NCBI GenBank assembly: GCA_022495005.1
Contig: JAGYXB010000283.1
Location: 397,501-461,500 of the forward strand
Origin: Rhyacophila brunnea
Lineage: Eukaryota; Arthropoda; Insecta; Trichoptera; Rhyacophilidae
DNA: 64,000 bases
Direction of reading: 5' to 3'
A program made the translations under genes and the position numbers. The notes under the pieces are model-generated. The model ran no database searches. It was not told where the DNA came from and was given only the letters and a program-made list of their open reading frames with translations. Of the stretch, positions 10,848 to 20,102 are shown one piece after another. The first letter of the stretch is position 1. The number at the start of each line of letters is the position of its first letter.

Positions 10848-10906
10848 AATATTTTTTACGACAGTACAATTTTCATTTCCAGTACTGATAAGTGCAACAG
10901 TATTTC
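10848..10906 (-). pseudogene. Decayed duplicate of the CSalpha-beta exon core
   Basis: A gapless 46-bp match (35 identities by eye) to 10,977-11,022, the region of the intact exon that encodes cysteines 1 to 3, offset by ~118 bp in the same orientation. In the corresponding frame it keeps the first and third Cys codons and the TYQ and LYCR neighbours. The second-Cys codon has become TGA, and cysteines 4-6 are absent. Best read as a broken tandem duplicate, which supports the intact exon being a member of a locally duplicating family. Confidence 0.45.
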
Positions 10907-10921
10907 GATAGATGATATTTA

Positions 10922-11115
10922 CTAAAAACACCTGCATGAATCTGCAACACATTTAAATCGAAACGAATTTTTATTACGACAGTATAATTCACATATCTTG
11001 GCTTGATAAGTGTTACAGTATTGTACTGGTAGTGGTATAGGTGGTGGTGGAGGCGGTCCTTGTCTTGGATGTCGCTTTAGTTCTATGTTTAGCTCTGGTT
11101 CTGGTTCCGTTTTAT
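10922..11115 (-). CDS. Terminal exon of a CSalpha-beta (defensin / scorpion-toxin-like) peptide gene
   Basis: Sixty-three codons to TAG. An acidic segment (EPEPELNIEL), a basic KR, a hexaproline stretch and then a C-terminal domain with six cysteines spaced C-x7-C-x3-C-x9-C-x4-C-x-C and ending CRCF. This is the CSalpha-beta signature (CxxxC plus CxC) of arthropod defensins and short scorpion-type toxins. In such families an acidic propeptide cut after basic residues is common. The exon is preceded on the minus strand by a strong acceptor ('tattatttttcctcag', AG at 11,116-11,117), splitting one codon. The signal-peptide exon was not found; upstream sequence to ~12 kb is full of transposons. 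Ion-channel versus antimicrobial activity cannot be decided, and it may be a pseudogene if exon 1 is lost. Confidence 0.55.
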
Positions 11116-11339
11116 CTGAGGAAAAATAATAATACTTTAATAATGCAAGCACAACTTCTTAGTTAGGTCCTGACAAGTTACCACATGGCTATCGGCTTAG
11201 TCAATAAATTCAAGAAATATAAAATGGCTGTACGAAACCGGACGCAAATTAACATAATGTGTAATAATTGCTCGCGTTCTACGCATGTGAGTATTGTATA
11301 TTTTATTTAATTTAACACTTACTCTTAATAACTATAAGT

Positions 11340-12020
11340 ATGGCCCAGGCTCAGGGGGGCCTGGCATGGCAAGTCGATCAAATAAGTGAGATAAACACAT
11401 ATCACAAACTTCCTTTATAACCATGAAAAGCCGCTTACGGCCTTATTTGACTATATTATTTTATATTATATAATACTACTGTAACTATTGTATTATATAT
11501 TAATTACTAGTATATGAGTGTTTCACAAGCGTAGTGAACCAAGTCTATTCTGGTTATTTTTGAGTAAGCTAGGTTCAAACATAATTGTTGTGTGTTTCTT
11601 ATTCTGTAAGGGTAGGATTTCCCTTACACAATAACTTAAATGCACTCTAAACAACACTTCAGAATTGCAATCACACCCTCACAGATTTAGAAATACTCAA
11701 ATATTATGTTTGCACCTAGCTTACCCAAAAATAACCAGAATGGACTTAGTTCACTATGCTTGTGAATCACTCATATTATACTACTGAATACATTATTTTT
11801 CAATATTATAAAATATATAGTTGTGTGACTTGACAACTCCGTGGATGTATTAAAAACACAAAAAATCGCTAAAAATATACTGAATACCCTTAACAATTTT
11901 ACTTCAATCACTATTTAGAAAATGCCACTCTAGAGCATCACACTGCTTTTAAGCTTAGCTATAGGTAGAGGGAGGGTGCGCCAAAGATCCTAGCCTGGGG
12001 GCCCGCTTCAGGATGTGGGG
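11340..12020. repeat. Dispersed element with GC-rich ends, split by a MITE
   Basis: The ends 'aggctcaggggggcctgg' and 'gatcctagcctgggggccc', together with internal words such as 'tttttagcgat' and 'gtgtttatctca', recur in inverted orientation at 29,250-29,645. GC-rich ends on an AT-rich body suggest a non-autonomous DNA transposon, perhaps hAT-like, but exact TIRs and target duplications could not be set. A separate MITE (11,513-11,775) lies inside. Confidence 0.55.
11513..11775. mobile_element. MITE with ~75-bp TIR and TA target
   Basis: The left arm begins TATGAGTGTTTCACAAGC and continues through 'ctggttatttttgagtaagc'. The right arm is the inverted equivalent ('gcttacccaaaaataacc' ... 'tgtgaatcactcata'). 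TA flanks both ends. The 263-bp size, long arms and TA target suggest a Tc1/mariner-type helper (inference). It is absent from the homologous element at 29,250-29,645. Confidence 0.75.
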
Positions 12021-12024
12021 GCCA

Positions 12025-12365
12025 TGATATTTCAAGTAGTTTTGAAAAAAATGAGAAAAAATCATATCTATAAAATCTGTGAAATTTATGTATTTATTTT
12101 TTAATTCGTTACATTCTACAGAGTATTTTGGCTTTCCGTTTTAGAGGTATTTGAAAAGCACACCCTAACATTTTAGCGGGTTTTGAAATTTACCCTTATT
12201 TATGATCATACGTGTTGACGATTTTTGGCATTTTTTAAAGATTAATCTTTGGCCATCATATAGGTAACAAAAATATATATCTAAATATATATATATATAA
12301 CTCAAAAATTTTCAAAAACCGTTTTAGGGGCTTTTGAAACTAGGCACTTCAATTGTTGTCAAATT
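12025..12365 (+). mobile_element. MITE-G fragment, right-hand part
   Basis: Matches the MITE at 44,861-45,238 from 'gtagttttgaaaaaaatgag' to the terminal 'aaactaggcacttcaatt'. The left TIR is missing and the fragment joins directly to the element ending at about 12,020. Within it, 12,282-12,299 is a short (AT)n run. Confidence 0.6.
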
Positions 12366-12552
12366 ATATATTTTCAATAAAAGAATGAACTTAACAGAAC
12401 TTGGAACATTCTTAAATCTTGCGAATTATTCGATGAATTAAAAAAATATTTTATAAAATAAAAGACATTATTAATGGAATTTTAGGTTACCATATTTTTG
12501 TCGACCACTGTCTTGAGCAAATGAAAATGCCAAAAGAAGGGCAAACACGGCA

Positions 12553-13450
12553 AAGTAACAAAATCTCATTTTAGTTGTTTCCGTAACCACGAATGTTAAG
12601 ATACGTAACATCAGAAGGATTTCAATTGTCTTATATTCGTTTTCCTAAACGAATGAATAGTGACAATTTATGCAACAATGTTTATTATCATTACAGTAAT
12701 AGCAGCAAATAATTAGGTTGCCATTAGCAATTTTAAACTAGTTATAAACCGTAACCTTGAGCACAAAGCAATACAGATATTGTATTACGATTTTTTACAT
12801 AACAATAAACCAATGACATACTTAGTAGAATTTACTTAATCTTTTTATACAATAATTATAAGGTGGTCACTGGTCACCATACTCAACCTCGAGGGAACGA
12901 CCAAGAAGGGAAATATAATATAAACCTCAATTTAAGTTTTAATTTTCCTTTCCATAAACGCATAGACAATGAAAATAAAAAAAAAGTTTGTTATATTTAC
13001 AGTGATAGCAGTTAATAATTAGGGAGTTGTTATATATTAAAAATATTAACCTAATTAATAATAATTATTATTATAGACTGACCATTATCAGTTTTGAACA
13101 ACGACATACTGCGAGCGTTTTTACTCACCTAGGGGTTATTTGATTCGCTCCCACAATGTGTATACTAACGCTAATGCATTCATATCCATTGTAGAAAAAA
13201 AATTGTACTGTATTTGTAATTTGTAGGTGTCACCGTGAAAAAGGGCGTATTTAATTTTAATAAATTATTGTTATTACGCATACCTAATCATTATTATGTT
13301 ATGATAAAATTATTAACAATCATTACTTGCGACGGGATTATGTGAATAAAATAAATTAAATAGTTCATTTAATCATGTAATTAAGTTAGTATATTATGAT
13401 AATGATAAAAATATCGGACGTATATTTTTGACATGCTAACGATGTGGGGA
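12553..13450. repeat. DR1 copy 2 and AT-rich filler
   Basis: Bases 12,553-12,740 repeat the beginning of the window (DR1). Bases 12,930-13,030 look like a further weak DR1 piece ('cataaacgcatagacaatg', 'ttacagtgatagcag'). The remainder is AT-rich with nothing recognised. Confidence 0.5.
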
Positions 13451-13499
13451 TGGTCCCTACAAGCCCTTAGGTAGAGCCGCCCTTACTCAGTATGGTGGT

Positions 13500-13960
13500 T
13501 GTCTTATAAATAATAATAAAAATAACTAAAATAATAAAAACTTTGAGCTGGTGCTGTACGAGTATTAAAGTTGCTACAAAAATATTACGCAATGAGCTTC
13601 GTATCAAATCAAAATAAGTAAATGGGAAAGAGGTAATAAAAATAAATTTATCAGGTGGAAATGTATTGTGAATACGTACGAGGTGATTCAAACAGTTGCG
13701 ACAGAACACACACGATACACTATTCAGTGATGCACTAAATTTAATAACACTTTTTGATAACAATATATTTGAACAATCTTAAAAACGAGGTGTAAAACTT
13801 ATACAAGAATAAAAGAAAAAATACTTTCAAACATCAAATTTAATAACTTACTAGTAACTTTATGCTGGGAATTATACTGCTCTGCTAAACAAAAAATCAG
13901 TGTTTCTGGCTTTAGTTCAATGAGAACCCATGTGTTAAACTACCTACCTTTTATCTTATT
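13500..13960 (+). repeat. Dispersed repeat DR2, copy 2
   Basis: Matches 3,830-4,220 and 5,239-5,310 ('gagctggtgctgtacgagta', 'ttacgcaatgagctt', 'ctggctttagttcaatgaga'), without the MITE-T found in copy 1, so it provides that insertion's empty site. A shorter third piece lies at 15,606-15,770. Confidence 0.6.
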
Positions 13961-14480
13961 ATGCGGTACTGGTAATGGATTATTAATTGAAAATGATGGT
14001 GGATTACGTATCTAGGGTGAGGGGTTTATGCAGGATGTCAGACACTGACCTTTTATGTTGAGAAGGCTGGCGCACGCTGGAGCTGGTTAGGTGTTCACGT
14101 ACTGGTAAACGGACGGTTCAAAATGTCACTCTGACGGTTTCACTTGGGTTTTGGGATGAATGAAGATAACAAGTTCAGGATGGATGATAGACGTGACGTT
14201 CACTCAAAATATATCAGATTAAGCGCACAGATGTCGAACAAATGCGCTTTAGACGAGTCATTCTGTGGTTAATGACGGCTTAGCTTTAATAAGCTTAGGT
14301 GTGTCCGCTGTCTTGAAGTAACTGGTTGTAACTTGAAAATACGGTCGATCATGACCTGTGACTAGTGGTCGCCTAATATTGTGACAATAATTGGGGATTT
14401 AAGGTTGATGGGAAGAAAGGATGAATGCGACCATAATTGGTCAAACCAGGTACTTGGATTATTGGATGGTTTCATATATT
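13960..14480 (+). repeat. Dispersed repeat DR4, copy 1
   Basis: Shares 'atgatggtggattacg.atct', 'agacactgacctttt' and 'cacttgggttttgggatgaa' with 15,785-15,960, and more loosely ('agacactgacctttgtgatg', 'ggcccaaccaagtatt') with 25,540-25,950. In copies 1 and 2 it directly follows DR2 sequence, so DR2 and DR4 may be parts of one larger element. No coding was recognised. Confidence 0.55.
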
Positions 14481-14649
14481 CTCTAAATAAACACTGACTA
14501 TAACAGCATAATTAAAATTAGTTAAGTACATAATTTTACACAATATAAGAGCAATTGTAGTTTAAAACTAAGGTTTTAATTTGACTAAAACCAAATATAT
14601 TGCCTTTTTACTTAAAAGGGTAGTATAGGTAATTTAGAAATGTTATCCA

Positions 14650-14830
14650 TCTTTTTGGGGCTACAACCATATGTGGATCATGGTCGCCTCCAGGATCTGT
14701 CTCCATTTATGTCTATCTAAAGCCTTTTCCTTCCAGTTTTAGGGACAATCAAGACCTTTACATCCAATTCGACATTATCCTTCCATTTTGTACGAGGTCG
14801 ACCAGATCTTAGTTTGTCTTTCGGCTTCTC
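14650..14830 (-). pseudogene. LINE C-terminal relic (family G)
   Basis: The minus-strand reading gives RSGRPRTKWKDNVELDVK, then after a frame change ALDRHKWRQILEATM. This is the GRPRxxW ... DRxxWRxxIE... pattern at the C-terminal end of many insect non-LTR retrotransposon polyproteins. Stops and shifts show that it is dead. Upstream on the same strand to ~15,010 the frame stays partly open (MGKSRMTKK...) but is not recognisable. Confidence 0.55.
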
Positions 14831-14935
14831 GAATATCAGTTTTTTTGTCATGCGTGACTTCCCCATTATGTATACACTGTTGATTCTACGATTTCTGAGA
14901 CTGATGTTGACAGCTATTTTTCCAAGCTATAATCT

Positions 14936-14972
14936 ATTTTTGAAACAGTTGACTATAGCTGTTTCAAAAATG
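14936..14972. other. Perfect 13-bp inverted repeat (hairpin)
   Basis: ATTTTTGAAACAG and CTGTTTCAAAAAT are separated by ~11 bases ('ttgactatag...'). The hairpin sits inside the LINE-derived stretch upstream of family G. There is no evidence of function. Confidence 0.5.
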
Positions 14973-15479
14973 GGTTCACAGCCTGAAACAACTGTCATCA
15001 TAAATATCTGAGATAACATAGAATTACCCAAAGAATAAGCACACTAAGTAATGTAAGTTGAATCCATCTTAAAAACTTATAAAACAACGTCCACCTAACT
15101 CACTCTCTTGTAAGTGAAATATATTATCTATATCCAAAGCAATTTGATTTAACACTGTTCTTGCTCTCCCAATTGGCATTGCATGTCGCAGGTAGTTTCC
15201 ATTTATAGCACGTATTAGTTGAATAAAATGTTTAGCTAAATATATAACTTTTCTAAACTTTGAACTACAACAGTGAGTAAGCAGTAAGTCATGAGACACG
15301 GCTAGTATCCATAGGTATTAGGTACAGCATACAGTAAAGGAGTTTAACAATTTTATTCTAAACCGTTTCCACCATAAGAGAGAACTTTAACTGATGCAGG
15401 ACCTAGATATCCAATCTCAAACTTGGTTTGAACAGAGAAATTATAAAGAACTTTTAATACCGTATCACTAATATTATAC

Positions 15480-15605
15480 ATATCGTGGCTTAAGAACCTC
15501 TGTTATTGGTACGAGTGCAGCTCCACTGAACTGTTCCGGGTAGCAGACGACAAAGCTAAGATTGCCTTGATGGTGGCCGATCTCCGCTAGGGGATGGCAC
15601 AATTA
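15480..15605 (+). pseudogene. LINE family F C-terminal tail
   Basis: The plus frame reads WLKNLCYWYECSS, then TELFRVADDKAKIALMVADL, then R-stop-GMAQ, the typical terminal peptide of an insect non-LTR retrotransposon. Shorter tails of the same family sit at 15,953-15,980, 53,525-53,585 and 62,745-62,798, always with 'cgctaggg.a.ggcacaa' near the end. 5'-truncated dead copies. Confidence 0.6.
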
Positions 15606-15980
15606 ACAATACAATGTAAAATCTATACAAGAGTAAACGAAAAAATATATTAAAACAATTTAATAACTAGAAACTTTATGCTGGGATCTATTAAACTGCC
15701 CTACTAAATAAAAATACAGTATTTCTGGCTTTAGTTAAATGAGAACCCAAGTTTTAAACTACCCTTAATCTTATTATTAGGTACTGGTTGCGCTTTTTGC
15801 AGTCGAAGATAATGGTGGATTACGGATCTAGTGTGTTGGGCTTAAACGGGATGCTAGACACTGACCTTTTATGTTAAGCTCACGGTAAGCGGACGGTTCG
15901 GAATGTCACTCTCACAGTTTCACTTGGGTTTTGGGATGAATGATGATAGCAAGCCGACCTCCGCTAGGGGATGGCACAAT

Positions 15981-17690
15981 TAGAAGAAGACATATTATAA
16001 ATATGAGGTTATTTCCAAATATAAAAATCATTGAATACCTGTAAAAGAATTATGTATTTTCTGCGTTACAATGTCTTGCCACGTAGTGTATTTTGTCGGA
16101 GTCTGTGGTTGATTTTTTTTTGTCTGGCTATTAAATTGATATTTTCCAGTTCGATGTAAATGAGTTAAGTTGGGCTGTTTGAAGGTTAACTTCTTTAAAA
16201 GTAACTCTATCTTAAATTGAAGCTTAGTATGCGGATGGGTTAAATAAATGTAACATTACGGAAAAGTCCCTACTAAAAAAACCGTTGAACCGTTTTGATT
16301 AGAAGAATACCATCATAAAAGAGTGCAGGTGGCTAAAACGTTACACGGGGTAATATGATGAAAGGCTAAATAATGCAAAATAAAAAATCATATTCACACA
16401 GCGCTAATTCGGACTCGTTAACCCACATTTTTAACTGCATTTCCGGAAATTTTTCCTAAAACAATTTCCAGTCTCGCTCCAGTTAAAGTTTTCTCGCGGG
16501 CGGGGAGACGGGGCGAATTCCGCCCGGCCTTTTTAATTGTGTACACTTTTAAAATTGGAATTTATTAAAAATAATAACGGGAAGAATTTTCACCGGCGCC
16601 GGCAGTTTATTTCGAAACTGCCGCTATTATTTTTTGAATAAATTATATTGAATTTTTTGCTTTGTACCTAAGATGTTTTAATGCTTGTTTTACTCTAGTT
16701 TGAAAAGTAAAGGCGTAACTGTTGGGTGTATAGTCAGTCCAGACTAAGATACATCTCTTCGTGAACAAGTGAATATTATATTTAAAAAAAACGTTCGAAA
16801 GTTTTAGGTATCAAATGTTTTGATACAAATGTCTTGATACAAATGTTCAGATACAGATGTATATTTTTTTCTATCTCACCGTGGATGGAAAAAAATATTC
16901 ATGTAGTATTTTTATTCATGAAAAAAATACTAATACTTATTATCAAAAACTACACAAACGGGTTGCAAAATTGTTATAGAGAAGTTCCCAATATATTTAT
17001 ATTTTTTCTACAAATTATTATTGATAGTTGAAGGGTAGATTACAAAAATAACATCTATGTCAGAACTGAAAATTTTTAGAGAAAAGCAAAAAAACTAAAT
17101 AGAATCTCTTCATTGTGAATTTTTTTTTTTTATGTGATACTACACAAGTAATAATCAGAAAAACATGTAAGTAATTATACACTTTGTCATTTGACATAAT
17201 TATTGTGATGTATTTGTAGTAACTCTTTTGTCAAATGATTTTTTTTTGCTGAATTAAAACAACTTTAACACCTATTAACCCGTGTTTTTGAAAGAACGGT
17301 AAATGAGAGCACATAGACAACATTAAAAAAAATGACATTATAAACCTCAAATATGAAAAAACTGACTTAATAATATGTTGTTTTTGTAATCCACCCTTCA
17401 ATTTTTGACAAATAAAAATCAAGCGATTCATCCCGGCGAGGACGAGGTCTGACTACTTTTATTTCCTATTCTCGGCGCACGTGTTACATGAACCTCGATT
17501 TCTTAAAATATGGGACAAGGTAAAATGTTTGTTACACACCTTATATTATGTGGATATTTATAATAATATTTAAATACGTATTGTTATCTAAGACCATCGG
17601 AAGTCATTTTAGGCATAAACTCCGAAGGTGGGGGGGGGGGGCAGAGAATTTAGTGGATACATATATATATATATATATATATGATAATAT
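15981..17690. other. AT-rich interval with a GC-rich hairpin patch at 16,488-16,650
   Basis: Mostly featureless AT-rich DNA. At 16,490-16,535 is a GC-rich run ('gcgggcggggagacggggcg'). At 16,560-16,650 nested inverted words ('gccggcag' with 'ctgccg'; 'tttattaaaaataata' with 'tattattttttgaataaa') form a hairpin, possibly a small foldback relic. Bases 17,628-17,641 are a G homopolymer run and 17,659-17,682 are (TA)n. Confidence 0.45.
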
Positions 17691-17910
17691 TTTTCGACCA
17701 TGTCCGATCCTAATAAGATCATAAATGGTCCTCCGCAGGGTGGAGGTTTGTATTAAGAGATTTTGTTTTTACGAAAAATGGATGTCAGCCATTTGCTCAA
17801 CCTATCAGGTCCATACTCTGACTCATACACAAATAGAATAACAATAAATGTGTACTTGCCAGACCCAGGATTCGAACCTGAGATCCAATACGGTATAGGC
17901 CTGGATATTA
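17691..17910 (-). mobile_element. SINE family A, head truncated
   Basis: Minus-strand SINE-A body from 'cgaccatgtccgatcctaat' to the B-box region ('ggattcgaacctg'). After that the A-box half of the head is replaced by unrelated sequence at about 17,895. The tail side adjoins the (TA)n run. Confidence 0.75.
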
Positions 17911-18117
17911 TGTTCTAGGGATAGATTGCTGTGGGGTAATAAACTCTTGAAACTGTGTAATATTCCATTCCTTTTATTCTGTGCGTTTTTACCTTACCAT
18001 ACCATAAATACATTAATGATCTTATGGTATCTATTTAAATCTACCTTTCAGACGTCTTTTCCACCTTGGGTACTACTAAATGATTCGATTCGTACATTCT
18101 TGTTTTAAGGGACGTGT

Positions 18118-18420
18118 GGGGCTATTCTATACTTATCGACCGCTAAAGTGATAAAGTGAAAAGTATTATCAAATTTAGGGTAGGTGTGTATCAAAGTATA
18201 AGCACTTATTGTAACAATTACAATAAGTTGGTTGAAATTGCTGCAATAAGTGCTATATTTTAACAGCACCTCTCTTGGCTGTGATAAAATTTAGAGCGAG
18301 ATAGACAGTTTTGACTGTTTAGACTTCTAACTTATTGTAACAATAAATACAAATATGTAATAAATACTATCACTTTATGACTGTAGCGGTCGATAGTCGC
18401 CTTGTGTATAGAATAGACCC
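18118..18420. mobile_element. MITE-E with GGG.CTATTCTATAC ends
   Basis: The left end GGGGCTATTCTATAC plus 'atcgaccgcta' pairs with the right end, inverted GGGTCTATTCTATAC plus 'atcgaccgcta'. The interior includes 'cagttttgactgtttaga', which also appears inverted in the related elements at 38,609-38,878. No coding. Size and structure fit a MITE; superfamily unknown. Confidence 0.7.
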
Positions 18421-18968
18421 GGTGGTTTTTTAATTGGTAAGACTAGAGTGACAGGGTCTCTTGGAGGCGCCGAGTAAAATCCATTTACAAGAGAAAATAA
18501 AATATAATAAAATAATATGTTTATTTATTTCGAAGTCTTTCGTAGTAACTTCACATATTCTTTTCATTATCCACATAATATCGTAGACAACTGCCATTTT
18601 GCCGAATTGTATTTGATCGTTATACAGATTTTGTTAGGATAAAGCAGTTCTTTGTTTATTCTGAAAGAGTTTTTGGGGAAAGCCCACTGCCTGTATCAGA
18701 GCAAGTGGGTATTATTTTATCGACAGAAAGTGGGGGGAGTAGCGAAAAACATATTCCCAGCCGGGCAATGAAGGGTTAATGGGAAGTAATTACAGAAGAT
18801 CTCGCGGGGGTGATGCAGGACTGCGACCGAACTTGATACTTATTTGAAACGCGATTCTACGGTGGGATTACGATTGCTTTTACTTCTTTGGGTTTTTGCA
18901 TAACAATTACCATTGTAATTTTATAACGATTTTATATACAGAATTTATGGTTTGATTTAATACTATCG

Positions 18969-19607
18969 TAGTAGATTTTTGGGTTTCCAACATGTGTTCT
19001 TCTTCCTTCTTTATTACGGCAGGTGTATACCAGTTAAGCTGTCGGGGATGCCCAAAAAAGTATAGGACAAACTTCTAGAACAGTAAAGAAGCGTGTGAGT
19101 GTACATTAGAAGGCATGCCGACTTAAACATTATACGATGTCAGCAATTGCCGAGCACTCGATGGATACAGGACACTAAAACTTGACTTTGAAACCAAGAT
19201 ATTGGCTCGAAATAAAGGATGTTGCGCACGATTGGTAAAGGAGGCCATTGAAATCCATAGAAACCCTGAAATTATTAATAGGGATGATGGATTACGGTTA
19301 AAAACGTCATGGCTTCCGACACTATCAGACAAATCCAATATTCGAGCCAGTATCCCTGGTCGTAACGATTGACAGATTACTCTGAGCAACGTTTGCTCTT
19401 AGCTAATCACATTTCTTTTGACATTCTTAAAGCAATGTTTACATTCACATACCTACACTAAATTTTCATCATAAAACATATCATCTATTGATAATTGCCT
19501 CTGCAACGAGCCCGAAACGTCGAGTAAAGAAGGAAAAAGGACACACGGTGGAAACGCACAAAAATCTACTACGATAAAAAACAACGGTGAAAGCCTCAAA
19601 CATTATA
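18969..19607 (+). mobile_element. Penelope-like element, 5'-truncated, with GIY-YIG endonuclease relic
   Basis: Flanked by the perfect 16-bp direct repeat TGATTTAATACTATCG (18,953-18,968 and 19,608-19,623). The plus strand encodes a decayed GIY-YIG-type C-terminal domain: SIGQTSRTVKKRV (from 19,059), AIAEHS..TGH, FETKILARNKG..ARLVKEAI and NRDDGLRLKTSWLPTL, ending at about 19,371. A TAG and frame shifts break it. Inverted copies of a ~50-bp word ('atcgtagtagatttttg' ... 'ccttctttact') lie at both ends, as in Penelope pseudo-LTR arrangements. The reverse-transcriptase part is absent. Confidence 0.7.
19485..19523 (+). ncRNA. Possible degenerate hammerhead ribozyme motif of the Penelope-like element
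   Basis: Contains CGAAACGTCGAG preceded by a short stem-loop (gcctc-tgcaac-gagcc) and, before that, 'ttgataat', one or two changes from the CTGATGA core box. Penelope-like elements are known to carry minimal hammerhead motifs near their termini. The altered core box suggests it is inactive. Identification is by motif only. Confidence 0.35.
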
Positions 19608-20102
19608 TGATTTAATACTATCGGGTGTTATCGAAAGTGCTGATGTAGCCCCAATATTAAGATTATCTTGTTTAGAAGGTTGCGTTGGGTGTGCGTGAAA
19701 TGACAAATTGGGTAGTGAGGAATGATACACAGTGGTTGCATTTTCTTATTCTTATATTGTAGATACAAAGTTTGGATACACACAGTACTAATACAGGACT
19801 GTCACATTAGTTTTATGTTGAGTTTGAAGGTTTACATTATGATTTTATTTGAAGTTGAATATTACGCGGAGCTGCGCGCGTAAATGGGTTACACTATTGA
19901 AGGGCCAAAATGCAACTGATTTATTGACTGTTATTTATTGTTCGTATTATTGTCTATGGTATATAAATGAGCATAGACAATAATAAGTCAGTTGTAGGGT
20001 TGAGTAGACCTCTACAATACTAGTAATGGATATCTCCACTGAATCTTTACATATATGTACAAATTAAAATATTAATATTTTAAAGAGATTTTTATATCTA
20101 TA

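Noticed and set aside
11270..11350. Exon 1 (signal peptide) of the CSalpha-beta gene on the minus strand, using the donor near 11,320
   Set aside because: A good donor-like 'agagtaagt' exists, but the only frame giving the right phase has a stop just upstream and no ATG; another hydrophobic ATG frame ending near 11,187 has the wrong phase.
15069..15299. 76-codon minus frame
   Set aside because: Looks faintly protein-like but no family, splice signal or repeat could be tied to it, and upstream sequence is retrotransposon-derived.
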